In this document: positions 36,724-45,479 of the stretch, in pieces
Layout of the letters: each line of letters begins with the position of its first letter
Numbering within the stretch: position 1 is the first letter of the stretch
Origin: CAVTBT01 sp963733065
Lineage (GTDB): Bacteria > Actinomycetota > Thermoleophilia > Gaiellales > Gaiellaceae
DNA: 64,000 nucleotides
Assembly (NCBI GenBank): GCA_963733065.1
Contig: CAVTBT010000003.1
Location: 329,323 to 393,322, forward strand
Reading direction: 5' to 3'
Translations under genes and position numbers: made by a program
Notes under the pieces: generated by a model
Database searches by the model: none
The model's input: the letters and a program-made list of their open reading frames with translations, nothing else
Told to the model about the DNA's origin: nothing

Positions 36724-37487
36724 ACGTCCTGGCCTGCGTGAAGCGGGTGCCGCTGACGGGCGGGACGATCGTGCTCACCGAGGACGCGCAGGCGATCGCG
36801 ACCCAGCACCTCGGGTTCACGATCAGCCCGCACGAGGAGTGCGGCGTCGAGGAGGCGGTCCGGCTCGTCGAGGCACACCGCGGCGAATCGGTCGTCCTGA
36901 CGCTGGGTCCGCCAGAGGCCGAGGAGCAGCTCCGCGACGCGATGGCCCTCGGCGTCGACCGGGCGGTCCACCTGGTCACCGGAGGCGAGGAGTGGGATCC
37001 GCAGGCGACCGCCGCGGCGATCGTGGAGGCGATCGAGGCGGAGCGCGCCGCAGGCGTCGACTACGACCTGATCTTCTTCGGCAACGAGTCTGCGGACTCC
37101 GGCGGCTACCAGGTCGGAATCCGGGTCGCGCACGCGCTGGGGCTGCCCGTTGCGACCGGCCTCAAAGGCGTCGTCGTCGAGGGCGCAGAGGTCCGATGCG
37201 AGCAAGAGGTTCCCGGCGGCAGGGACGTCTTCGTGCTCCCGTTGCCCGCAGTCGTCACCGTCAAGGAGGGCTTGAACTTCCCGCGCTATCCGTCCGTCCC
37301 GGGGCGCATGCGGGCGCAGAAGAAGCCCGTGGCGGCGCGGTCCCCCACTCCGCGGCCGGCACGGCTCGCGAAGCTCCGGCTCCTCGTGCCGCCAGGCCAG
37401 AAGAAGGAGGCGGAGATCCTGGGCCACGGTGCGGAGGCGGCGCCCCGCGTCGTCGAGGTGCTCGAGCAGATCGGCATGCGTCGATGA
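36720..37487 (+). CDS. etfB: Electron transfer flavoprotein beta subunit
   Basis: 255-residue ETF beta subunit (AMP-binding partner). It starts VNVLACVKRVPL and has the ETF_beta pattern HEECGVEEAVRLVE, VVLTLGPPEAEEQLRDAMALG, and FFGNESADSGGYQVGIRVAH, ending with LNFPRYPSVPGRMRA. GTG 36720 overlaps the flavoprotein stop and its own stop overlaps etfA (ATGA), so the three subunits are made together. This supports ETF as the acceptor for the neighbouring dehydrogenase. The wording of the sequence is closer to the group-2 ETFs seen beside DgcA/DgcB-type enzymes than to housekeeping ETF. Confidence 0.93.
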   Translation: MNVLACVKRVPLTGGTIVLTEDAQAIATQHLGFTISPHEECGVEEAVRLVEAHRGESVVLTLGPPEAEEQLRDAMALGVDRAVHLVTGGEEWDPQATAAAIVEAIEAERAAGVDYDLIFFGNESADSGGYQVGIRVAHALGLPVATGLKGVVVEGAEVRCEQEVPGGRDVFVLPLPAVVTVKEGLNFPRYPSVPGRMRAQKKPVAARSPTPRPARLAKLRLLVPPGQKKEAEILGHGAEAAPRVVEVLEQIGMRR

Positions 37488-38453
37488 GCGTGCTGGTCTT
37501 CGTCGAGCGGCAGGAGGGCGGCGTGGACGAGCTCTCGCTGCAGGCGCTCGCGTTCGCACGTGCGTGCGCCGACGGCGCGCCGGTGCATGCTCTGCTCGCG
37601 GGCTCGGACGTCGACGGCGCGGCCGCGGCGCTCGGCGAGCACGGCGTCGCGGCCAGTCCATGTCGCCGAGAACGACGTCTTCGACGCGTACGCCCCACTG
37701 CGCGATCGCGCGGGCGACCGTGGAGCTGGCCGGAAGGCTCGAGCCGTCGGCCGTCGTCGCGGCCGGCAGCGAGCGCGGCAACGAGGTGCTCGCGCACGTC
37801 GGCGCATTGCTCGACCTGCCGGTCGCGGCGAACTGCGTCGAGGCCACGATGGGCGATCCTGCGCAAGTGACGCGGCTGCGCTGGGGAGGGAGCCTGCTCG
37901 AGGAGGCGGAGCTGCACGGAGACGTCAAACTCATGACGGTCGCTCCACACGTCGTCGCCGCCGAGCCTGCGCCGTCGGAGAGACGTCGGTCGAGCGCTTC
38001 GCACCCGAGCTCTCGGACGCCGACCGCTCGATCCGCGTGTCCGAGAGCACGCAGCCAGAGGCGTCCGGTGTCTCCCTGGCCGACGCGAAGGTCGTCGTCT
38101 CGGGCGGCCGCGGGGCGGGCTCCGCGGAGGGGTTCGCGATCATCGAGGAGCTCGCGGAGCTGCTCGGCGCAGCAGTCGGCTGTTCGCGGGCGGTGACGAT
38201 GGCCGGCTGGCGTCCGCACACCGACCAGGTCGGGCAGACCGGGACGAAGATTGCGCCGGACCTCTACATCGCCTGCGGGATCAGCGGCGCGACGCAGCAC
38301 ATGGCCGGCTGCAAGGGCGCGAAGGCGATCCTCGCCATCAACACCGACGCCGCGGCGCCGATCCTCGCGAGCGCCGACTACGCCGTCATCGGCGACCTGC
38401 ACGAGATCGTGCCGGCGATCTCAGCCGAGCTGCGGAAGGCGAGGGCCGCATAG
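37484..38453 (+). CDS. etfA: Electron transfer flavoprotein alpha subunit (three frameshifts)
   Basis: FAD-binding ETF subunit of about 322 residues after repair. The N-terminal half (VLVFVERQEGGVDELSLQAL; then VHVAENDVFDAYAPL; then ARATVELAGRLEPSAVVAAG) is in three frames because of extra bases near 37651 and 37701. A third indel near 37975 (one base lost) precedes the intact C-terminal FAD domain: VVVSGGRGAGSAEGFAII, then GQTGTKIAPDLYIACGISGA and HMAGCKGAKAILAINTD. All ETF alpha landmarks are present and in order, so the gene is probably functional in the organism. It overlaps etfB by ATGA. Confidence 0.9.
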
Positions 38454-38530
38454 CAGTCGCGGCCTCCGCGCTGGCCCTCGCGGCCCTCGCGGCCGTCGCA
38501 GCGACGCTGTTCACGAGACGGGCGCTCCTC

Positions 38531-40432
38531 GTGGTCAGGCTCGTGCGGATGGGGGCGCCGCTGCAGCGCTTCGACGACCTGCCGAAGCGCGTCGAGCAGG
38601 AGACGACGATCGTCCTCGGGCAGCGGAAGCTGCTGCAGCGCCTCGTCCCGGGCGTCATGCACGCGTTCATCTTCTGGGGCTTCGTCGTCCTCTTCCCGAC
38701 GATCCTCATCGCGTTCGTCTACGCGATCGACCGCGAGCCCGGGCTGCCGGCGGGCTCGCCGCTCGGCTGGCTCGAGTCGCAGGGCTGGTTCGCGCTGCTG
38801 GTCGACCTCTTCTGCGGCCTCGTGCTGGTCGGGGTCGGGACAGCCTTCTGGATCCGCAAGGTTCAGCGGCCTGCCCGGTTCCGCGGCAGCCACCTCCGGG
38901 AGGCGGATCTCATCCTCGGGCTCATCACGGGGATCGTGACCACGCTCCTCCTCTGGCATGCGACCCAGATCGCCCTCGGCCTGAACGAGTGGCCGGCCGA
39001 CTGGTCGCCGCTCTCGAACGCGCTGTCGAGTCTCTTCGGCGAGGGCGCACTGACCGAGGTGCTCGAGCGCGCGTTCGTCTGGGCCCACGTGCTCGTCATC
39101 CTCTCCTTCCTCGTCTACCTGCCGTACTCGAAGCATCTGCACATCGCCACCGCCGGGCCGAACGTCTTCTTCGGCCGGACGCGTGCGGGCGGCCGGCTCG
39201 AGCCGCTGCGCTTCGAAGGCCCGGACGACGAGCTCAGCTTCGGCGCGGGAACGGTCCCGGAGCTCACCTGGAAGGAGATCCTGGACACGATGTCGTGCAC
39301 CGAGTGCGGACGTTGCCAGGACGTCTGTCCGGCGTTCGCGACCGGCAAGGCGCTCTCGCCGAAGCTCCTCATCATGGATCTCCGCGACCACGTCTTCGCG
39401 GAGGGCCCGAAGGTACTCGCCGACCCGGGCTTCGAGCCCTCTCCGCTCGTGCCGAACGCGGTCACGGACGAGGTCGTATGGGACTGCGTGACGTGTGGCG
39501 CCTGCGTGCAGGAGTGCCCGGTCTCGATCGAGCACGTCGACCACATCGTCGACCTGCGCCGGCATCTGGTCATGGTCGAGTCGCGGTTTCCGTCGGAGGC
39601 GGAGCCGATGCTCCGCGACGTCGAGCGCAGCGGCAACCCGTGGGGGAAGCCGCAGGGCGAGCGTGCGGCCTGGGCCGAGGGCCTCGGCGTCCGGGTGCTC
39701 GACCCGGGCAGCCCGCCACCCGAGGTGTTGTACTGGGTCGGCTGCGCGGCGTCGTTCGACGAGCGGGCGCGCCGCTCGGCCGAGTCGACGGTGAAGCTCC
39801 TGCTCGCCGCCGGGGTCGACGTGGCGATCCTCGGCCCGCGCGAGTCCTGCACCGGCGATCCCGCCAGGCGGATGGGCAACGAGTACGTGTTCCAGGAGCT
39901 CGCCACGCAGAACGTCGCGACCCTGAACGACGCACGCGTCACGAAGATCGTGGCCAGCTGCCCGCACTGCTTCAACACGCTCGCCAACGAGTACCCGGAC
40001 TTCGGCGGCCGCTACGACGTCGTCCACCACACGGAGCTTCTCGCCGACCTCGTGGCCGGCGGGCGCCTGCGCCCCACGGCGACCAACGAGACGATCACGT
40101 ACCACGACTCCTGCTACCTCGCGCGCCACAACGACGTGCGCGAGGCGCCGCGCGAGCTCGTCGCGTCGGTCGGCCGACCGGTCGAGATGGAGCGGAGCGG
40201 CAAGCGCACCTTCTGCTGCGGCGCCGGCGGCTCCCATATGTGGATGGAGGAGCGCGGCGGCGCGATCAACGAGGAGCGTGTCCGTGAAGCGGCCGAGACG
40301 GGCGCGAGCACGCTCGCCGTCGCGTGCCCGTTCTGCACGATCATGCTCGACGACGGGGTGCGTCAGACGGGACGCGAGCTCCGCGTCGCGGACCTCTCGA
40401 CCCTTCTCGTCGAGGCACTCGAACCGGACTGA
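38531..40432 (+). CDS. DgcB-like membrane Fe–S oxidoreductase
   Basis: 633-residue protein that probably takes electrons from ETF to the quinone pool. The N-terminal part has four to five hydrophobic segments (HAFIFWGFVVLFPTILIAFVY; DLILGLITGIVTTLLLW type). Two 4Fe–4S motifs follow: CTECGRCQDVCP near residue 255 and CVTCGACVQECP near 319. Two CCG domains then occur (WVGCAASFDERARRSAES with SCPHCFNTLANEYP; YHDSCYLARHNDVREAPREL with FCCGAGGSHMWMEE), as in HdrD and DgcB. The frame stays open and hydrophobic upstream (38456-38530) but has no standard start codon there, so GTG 38531 is used and an extra N-terminal span is possible. The etfAB–dgcB order matches known dimethylglycine loci. Confidence 0.88.
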   Translation: MVRLVRMGAPLQRFDDLPKRVEQETTIVLGQRKLLQRLVPGVMHAFIFWGFVVLFPTILIAFVYAIDREPGLPAGSPLGWLESQGWFALLVDLFCGLVLVGVGTAFWIRKVQRPARFRGSHLREADLILGLITGIVTTLLLWHATQIALGLNEWPADWSPLSNALSSLFGEGALTEVLERAFVWAHVLVILSFLVYLPYSKHLHIATAGPNVFFGRTRAGGRLEPLRFEGPDDELSFGAGTVPELTWKEILDTMSCTECGRCQDVCPAFATGKALSPKLLIMDLRDHVFAEGPKVLADPGFEPSPLVPNAVTDEVVWDCVTCGACVQECPVSIEHVDHIVDLRRHLVMVESRFPSEAEPMLRDVERSGNPWGKPQGERAAWAEGLGVRVLDPGSPPPEVLYWVGCAASFDERARRSAESTVKLLLAAGVDVAILGPRESCTGDPARRMGNEYVFQELATQNVATLNDARVTKIVASCPHCFNTLANEYPDFGGRYDVVHHTELLADLVAGGRLRPTATNETITYHDSCYLARHNDVREAPRELVASVGRPVEMERSGKRTFCCGAGGSHMWMEERGGAINEERVREAAETGASTLAVACPFCTIMLDDGVRQTGRELRVADLSTLLVEALEPD

Positions 40433-40517
40433 TCAGCGAGGTGCAGCGCTCGTTTATCGTGGCCCGTGGTACAGAACAGTCCCCCGATACGGAACGAACT
40501 CGCAGGGAGGTCGCGCG

Positions 40518-41733
40518 TTGAGCCAGGTCAACCCGAACCCGGAGGTCCTCCTCTACTCACGGATCCGCCGGTCGCCGTACTTCTACGCCTCGCGCCGCCA
40601 CGGCGTGCAGAAGTACAGCTTCTACAACCACATGTACCACCCACGCCACTACGCGCGACCCGGTCGAGGAGTACTGGGAGCTGGTGAACGGCGTGACGCT
40701 GTGGGACGTCGGGGTGGAGCGCCAGGTCGAGATCACGGGACCGGACGCGTTCACGTTCACGAACATGCTCGTCCCCCGCGACCTGACGAAGTGCGAGGTC
40801 GGGCAGTGCAAGTACGTGTTCGTCACCTCCGCGACCGGCGGCATCCTCAACGACCCGGTGCTGCTGCGACTCGAGGAGAACCGCTTCTGGCTCTCGCTCG
40901 CCGACAGCGACATCCTCCTCTGGGCGCAGGGCGTTGCGCTCAACTCCGGCCTGGACGTGACGATCTCCGAGCCCGACGTCGGCCCGCTGCAGGTGCAGGG
41001 GCCGAAGTCGAAGGACGTCATGGTCGATCTCTTCGGCGAGGACATCGTCGACATCCCGTACTACTTCATGCGCTCGTATGAGCTCGACGGGATGGACGTG
41101 TTCGTCTCGCGCACGGGATACACGGCCGAGCTCGGCTACGAGATCTACCTCCACAACGCGACCCGCGACGGCGTGAAGCTCTGGGACGCGGTGCTCGCCG
41201 CCGGCGAGCCGCACGGGCTCCGGGTGATCGGGCCGTGCCACATCAAGCGGATCGAGGCGGGCATCCTCGCGCTCGGCTGCGACATGTGGTTCGACACGAA
41301 CCCGTACGAGGTCGACATGGGCTACGAGTGGATGGTCGATCTGGAGCAGGAGGCGGACTTCATCGGGAAGGCGGCCCTCAAGCGGATCAAGGCGGAGGGC
41401 GTCTCGCGCAGGCTCGTCGGCGTCGAGATCGCCGGGCCGGGGCTCGGGAGCTACAACGACGGCGCGATGATCGACTACTTCACCGTCTTCGCGGGCGGCA
41501 ACGAAGTCGGTCGGGTCACGTCGGCGTGCTACTCGCCGCGGCTCGAGAAGAACATCGGCTTCGCGATGGTGCCGATCGAGCACGCAGAGTTCGGCACCGA
41601 GCTCGAGGTCGACGCGCCGACCGGCAGGCAGCAGGCCGTCGTCGTGCGCAGGCCGTTCATCGACGCCGAGAAGGAAACGCCGAAGCAGGCCGTCGCCGTC
41701 GGGGTCGCCGCGGAGGCCACGCACGTCGACTGA
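40518..41733 (+). CDS. GcvT-family, DmdA-like folate demethylase (frameshift near 40655)
   Basis: Aminomethyltransferase-fold protein of about 404 residues. The restored N-terminus RRSPYFYASRRHGVQKYSFY, then NHMYHPRHYADPVEEYW, and the body (LWDVGVERQVEITGPDA; PRDLTKCEVGQCKYV; LADSDILLWAQGVALNSGL; EPDVGPLQVQGPKSKDV) resemble dimethylsulfoniopropionate demethylase DmdA more than the T-protein of glycine cleavage. TTG 40518 has AGGGAGG seven bases upstream. An extra C near 40655 (ACGCGCGACC) breaks the frame. These enzymes move a methyl or methylene group to tetrahydrofolate. The true substrate (betaine derivative, sulfonium or other) cannot be fixed, but the locus favours a methylated amine or onium compound. 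Confidence 0.87.
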
Positions 41734-41770
41734 CCGGCTCGTCGAGCTCCTCGCGCGGCCGCGCTACGAG

Positions 41771-42559
41771 GTGGTCCCGCTCGGCGGGGCCGAGGAGGCG
41801 GTGCTCGAGCACGTGCCGACAGAGGTCAAGGTCACCGTCACGACGTCGCCCAGCAAAGGGCTGAACCCCACGCTCGACCTCGTCGACAGGCTTACCGGTC
41901 ACGGCTATGTCGTCGTCCCGCACCTCGCCGCGAGGCACGTCCGTGATTCGGCCCACCTCGCCGAGCTCGTCGAACGCCTGCGCACGACCGGAGCCGGCGA
42001 CGTGTTCGTGGTGGCCGGCGACGTTCGAAAGCCTGCCGGCGAGTTCGAGGGCTCGGCCGCGCTCCTGCGGGCGCTCGCCGAGCTCGGAGGGCCGTTTCCG
42101 GACGTCGGCATCACCGGCTACCCGGAGAGCCATGCCTTCATCTCGGATGAGGCGACGATCAGCGCGATGTTCGAGAAGGAGACGTTCGCGACGTACATCG
42201 TCAGCCAGATCTGCTTCGACCCGCAGGTCATCGCAACCTGGGTGAGAGCCGTCTGGGACCGCGGGACACACCTCCCCATCTACATCGGGCTTCCCGGACC
42301 CGTGCCGCGCTCGAAGCTCGTCCGTGTCTCCGCGAAGGTCGGCGTCGGCGACTCGCTGCGTTTCATGCAGACCCACGGAGGCTGGTTGCGGCGTACGCTC
42401 CGTGGAGACTTCGACCCCGATCCGCTCCTCGTGGGGCTCGGCGAGCACCTCGACCACTCGCAGCCGAACGTCGCCGGCTTCCACATCTTCACGTTCAACG
42501 ACCTGGAGGGCACCGAGCGCTGGCGGCAAGGGGCGCTCGAGCGCCTGCAACCCGCGTGA
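41771..42559 (+). CDS. Methylenetetrahydrofolate-reductase-like protein
   Basis: About 262-residue TIM-barrel flavoprotein of the MTHFR superfamily. The family pattern is seen in VKVTVTTSPSKGLNPTLDLV, GHGYVVVPHLAARHVRD, GAGDVFVVAGDVRKPAGEFE, FPDVGITGYPESH and GLPGPVPRSKLVRVS, ending in GFHIFTFNDLEGTERW. The open frame runs upstream to the stop of the demethylase with plausible family sequence (RLVELLARPRYEVVPLGG) but without a standard start, so the true N-terminus may lie near 41732 and be hidden by an indel. It interconverts methylene- and methyl-tetrahydrofolate, or runs in the oxidative direction to use methyl-folate from the neighbouring demethylase (inference). Confidence 0.82.
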   Translation: MVPLGGAEEAVLEHVPTEVKVTVTTSPSKGLNPTLDLVDRLTGHGYVVVPHLAARHVRDSAHLAELVERLRTTGAGDVFVVAGDVRKPAGEFEGSAALLRALAELGGPFPDVGITGYPESHAFISDEATISAMFEKETFATYIVSQICFDPQVIATWVRAVWDRGTHLPIYIGLPGPVPRSKLVRVSAKVGVGDSLRFMQTHGGWLRRTLRGDFDPDPLLVGLGEHLDHSQPNVAGFHIFTFNDLEGTERWRQGALERLQPA

Positions 42560-42572
42560 GCAGGGAGGTTCG

Positions 42573-43748
42573 ATGCCGGTAGAGGTCGACGTCGTCCGCA
42601 CGGTGGAGTTGCCCACCCGGCTCGTGCACGGGCCGGGAGCACTCGCGCAGCTGGGAGACGCGCTGGCCGTGCTTGGCGTCAGCCGCCCGCTGCTCGTGAC
42701 GGACCCGGGTGTCGCGGCCGCCGGTCTCGCTGAACGGGCGCTCGAGCAGCTGGACGAGCCGGTCGTCTTCGACCGCGTGCGCCCGAACCCGGACGTCGCC
42801 CTCGTCGACGAGGGCGCCGAGGTCTACCGCGAGTCTGGCTGCGACGGCCTCGTCGCGCTCGGCGGCGGCTCGTCGATCGACACCGCCAAGTCGATCGGCG
42901 TCGTCGCCAGGCACGGCGGCTCGATCCTGAGCTACGAGTGGGGACACGATCCGATCGAGCAGCGCGTGCCGCCGCTCGTCGCGATCCCGACCACGTCCGG
43001 AACCGGCAGCGAGGTGACGCTCTGGGCCGTGATCACGGATCACGACCGGCGGATCAAGTTCAACGTCGGCGGGACCCCGCTGATCGGCCCGCACGTCGCG
43101 CTGATCGACCCGGAGTTGACGCTCGGACTTCCAGCCGCCGTGACCGCCGCCAGCGGCATGGACGCGCTCAGTCACGCGATCGAGTGCTACACGTGCGACT
43201 ACCACCAGCCGTTCAACGACGCCGTCGCCTTGCTCGCGATCGAGCTGGCCGGCACATGGCTCCGCAGCGCGGTCTCGAATGGGTCGAACCTCGAGGCCCG
43301 AACGCACATGGCTCACGCGGCCACGCTCGGCGGGCTCGCCTACGGCACCGAGAGCGCGGGTGCCGCCCACGCGATGAGCCAGTCCGCCGGCGGCGTCCAC
43401 GACTGCCCGCACGGGGCGCTCACCGCGCGTGTGCTCGGGCCGGTCTGCGAGTACAACGCCTCGGCCGCACCCGAGCGCTACGCCCGCATCGCCGTCGGGC
43501 TGGGAGTCGAGACGAGCGGCATGGACGCGCTCGAGGCCGCGCACGCGGGCGTCGACGAGCTCTACCGGCTCACCGAGGACGTCGGCATCCCGACGATGGC
43601 GGAGCTCGGCTTCTCGGAGGACGAGATCCCGATGCTCGCGAAGATCGCGTTCGAGGATCCACAGACCATCGGCAACGCGCGCGAGGTCGACATCGCCGGC
43701 TACGAGGAGATCTACACGAATGCGTTCTCGAAGGGGAAGCGCACGTGA
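42573..43748 (+). CDS. Iron-containing alcohol dehydrogenase
   Basis: 391-residue group III NAD(P)-dependent alcohol dehydrogenase. The nucleotide-binding motif is GLVALGGGSSIDTAKSIG, followed by IPTTSGTGSEVTLWAVI, and the metal ligands lie in MDALSHAIECY, GAAHAMSQSAGG and DCPHGALTA. ATG 42573 is preceded by AGGGAGG. It is coupled to the aldehyde dehydrogenase (GTGA overlap), so the pair probably oxidises an alcohol to an acid. In this locus that could be choline to glycine betaine, or removal of an aldehyde released by demethylation; neither is proven. Confidence 0.92.
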   Translation: MPVEVDVVRTVELPTRLVHGPGALAQLGDALAVLGVSRPLLVTDPGVAAAGLAERALEQLDEPVVFDRVRPNPDVALVDEGAEVYRESGCDGLVALGGGSSIDTAKSIGVVARHGGSILSYEWGHDPIEQRVPPLVAIPTTSGTGSEVTLWAVITDHDRRIKFNVGGTPLIGPHVALIDPELTLGLPAAVTAASGMDALSHAIECYTCDYHQPFNDAVALLAIELAGTWLRSAVSNGSNLEARTHMAHAATLGGLAYGTESAGAAHAMSQSAGGVHDCPHGALTARVLGPVCEYNASAAPERYARIAVGLGVETSGMDALEAAHAGVDELYRLTEDVGIPTMAELGFSEDEIPMLAKIAFEDPQTIGNAREVDIAGYEEIYTNAFSKGKRT

Positions 43749-45199
43749 GCGTCTCCACTCAGGACTACCGCATGGTCATCGGCGGCGCCTGGGCGGAATC
43801 GGAGTCCGGCGCCCGCTTCGAGGCGACGAGCCCCGCTACGGGTGAGTCGCTCGGAACGATCCCCAAGGGCACGCGGGAGGACGCGGCTCGCGCGATCGCG
43901 GCGGCCAACGCCGCCCGCCGCGACTGGTCGGCGCGATCGGCCTTCGAGCGGGCTGCCGCGCTCGAGCGGGTTGCGGACCTGATCGAGGAGCGGCGAGACG
44001 ACCTCGCGCGGACGCTCACGCTCGATCAGGGCAAGCCGCTGCACGCCGAGGCGTACGGCGAGGTCGAGGAGCTGATCGTCTACTGGCGCATGGCCGCGGC
44101 GGACGCGACGCGCCTCGAGGGCTCGATGCCGCCGTCGGTCGACGCCTCGAAGCGCATCCTCGCGTACCGGGTCCCGCGCGGGGTCGTCGGCGTGATCACG
44201 CCGTGGAACTGGCCCTACACGATGCCGGCCGAGCTGATCGCGCCCGCGCTCGCCGCCGGCAATGCGGTCGTCTGGACGCCGGCTTCGTCGACCTCGGTCT
44301 GTGCCGTCAAGCTCGCGGAGTGCATCGTCGACGCGGAGCTGCCGGCCGGCGTGTTCTCGATGGTCACCGGCCCGGGAGCCGTGGTCGGCGACGAGGTGGC
44401 CGGGAGCGAAGGGACGCACGCGGTCGGGTTCATCGGCTCGATCGCGACCGGCCTGCGCGTCGCGGCGCGCGCGGCCGGCAAGGCGACCGTGCTCGAGCTC
44501 GGCGGCAACGGCCCGATGGTCGTCCTGGACGACGCCGATCTCGAGGCTGCCGCGGACGCCAGCATCGCGGCCTCGTTCCTCTGCGCCGGGCAGAGCTGCA
44601 CCGCCGGAGAGCTCTTTCTCGTCCACGAGGCGGTGCACGACGAGTTCGTGGCGAACGTGCACGCCGCGATCGAGCGCTCGGTGCGGCTCGGAGACCCGTT
44701 CGCGGAGGAGACGACGATGGGCCCGCTGAACAACCCGCAGACGGCCGAGAAGATGGACGAGCACGTCGCGGACGCCGTCGAGCGGGGCGCGCAGGTTCAG
44801 GTCGGAGGGGCGCGCGCCTCCGGCTTCCCGACCGACCTCTACTGGCAGGCGACCGTGCTCACCGGGGTGACGGGCGAGATGGAGGTGGCGCGCGAGGAGA
44901 CCTTCGGCCCGGTCGTGCCGGTGCAGCCGATCCGGAGCGACGACGAAGCGCTGCAGATCGCGAACGCTTCCCCGTACGGGCTTCTGACCGCGGTCTGGAC
45001 GAGAGATCTCGCCCGCGGGCTCCGGTTCGCGGAAGGGGTCGACGCAGGCTGGGTGAACGTGAACGAGTCGACCAACTACTGGGAGAGCCACCTCCCGTTC
45101 GGGGGCCGAGCCGGGAAGAGCTCCGGCGTCGGCAGGGTCGGCGGCAGGTCCGTGCTCGAGGCGTTCACGGAGCCGAAGACGGTCGTTCTCACGCTGTGA
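43745..45199 (+). CDS. NAD-dependent aldehyde dehydrogenase
   Basis: 484-residue ALDH superfamily enzyme. The conserved elements are VVGVITPWNWPYTMPAELIA, the cofactor region VGFIGSIATGLRVA, catalytic glutamate in ELGGNGP, the catalytic cysteine in LCAGQSCTAGE, and EETFGPVVPVQ. It ends with LPFGGRAGKSSGVGR. The closest activity by length and motifs would be a betaine-aldehyde or succinate-semialdehyde type; sequence alone does not decide. GTG 43745 overlaps the alcohol dehydrogenase stop. It is the last gene of the C1 locus. Confidence 0.92.
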   Translation: MSVSTQDYRMVIGGAWAESESGARFEATSPATGESLGTIPKGTREDAARAIAAANAARRDWSARSAFERAAALERVADLIEERRDDLARTLTLDQGKPLHAEAYGEVEELIVYWRMAAADATRLEGSMPPSVDASKRILAYRVPRGVVGVITPWNWPYTMPAELIAPALAAGNAVVWTPASSTSVCAVKLAECIVDAELPAGVFSMVTGPGAVVGDEVAGSEGTHAVGFIGSIATGLRVAARAAGKATVLELGGNGPMVVLDDADLEAAADASIAASFLCAGQSCTAGELFLVHEAVHDEFVANVHAAIERSVRLGDPFAEETTMGPLNNPQTAEKMDEHVADAVERGAQVQVGGARASGFPTDLYWQATVLTGVTGEMEVAREETFGPVVPVQPIRSDDEALQIANASPYGLLTAVWTRDLARGLRFAEGVDAGWVNVNESTNYWESHLPFGGRAGKSSGVGRVGGRSVLEAFTEPKTVVLTL

Positions 45200-45260
45200 C
45201 GACCTCGGAACGCTAACTCCCGAGCCGAACGGGATGGGGCTTTCGTCGAGTCTTGCGTCA

Positions 45261-45332
45261 TGGCCCCGGGAGGAGTCGAACCTCCGCACGCAGATTCGAA
45301 GTCTGCCGCTCTATCCACTGAGCTACGGGGCC
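45261..45332 (-). tRNA. tRNA-Arg (anticodon UCG)
   Basis: 72-base cloverleaf: acceptor GGCCCCG/CGGGGCC, D-arm GCTC/GAGC, anticodon stem GCAGA/TCTGC with loop CTTCGAA (anticodon TCG), T-arm GGAGG TTCGACT CCTCC, discriminator A. It points toward the end of the aldehyde dehydrogenase gene, 61 bases away. Confidence 0.95.
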
Positions 45333-45405
45333 TGGGGAGCGCTGTGCGCCCCCAGAAACCTAGCGGCCTCTGCGCCGGAGCCGGGCTATCCTGTCCCCGC
45401 TGCGC

Positions 45406-45479
45406 GGTGGCGGTAGCTCAGTTGGTAGAGCCCCGGGTTGTGGTCCCGGTGGTCGCGGGTTCGAGTCCCGTCCGCCACC
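45406..45479 (+). tRNA. tRNA-His (anticodon GUG)
   Basis: 74 bases including the extra 5' G (G-1) paired with C73, a mark of tRNA-His. Acceptor GTGGCGG/CCGCCAC, anticodon stem CCGGG/CCCGG around TTGTGGT (anticodon GTG), T-arm GCGGGTTCGAGTCCCGT. It is transcribed divergently from the tRNA-Arg, 73 bases away, and runs into the 3' end of the opposite-strand regulator. Confidence 0.95.
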
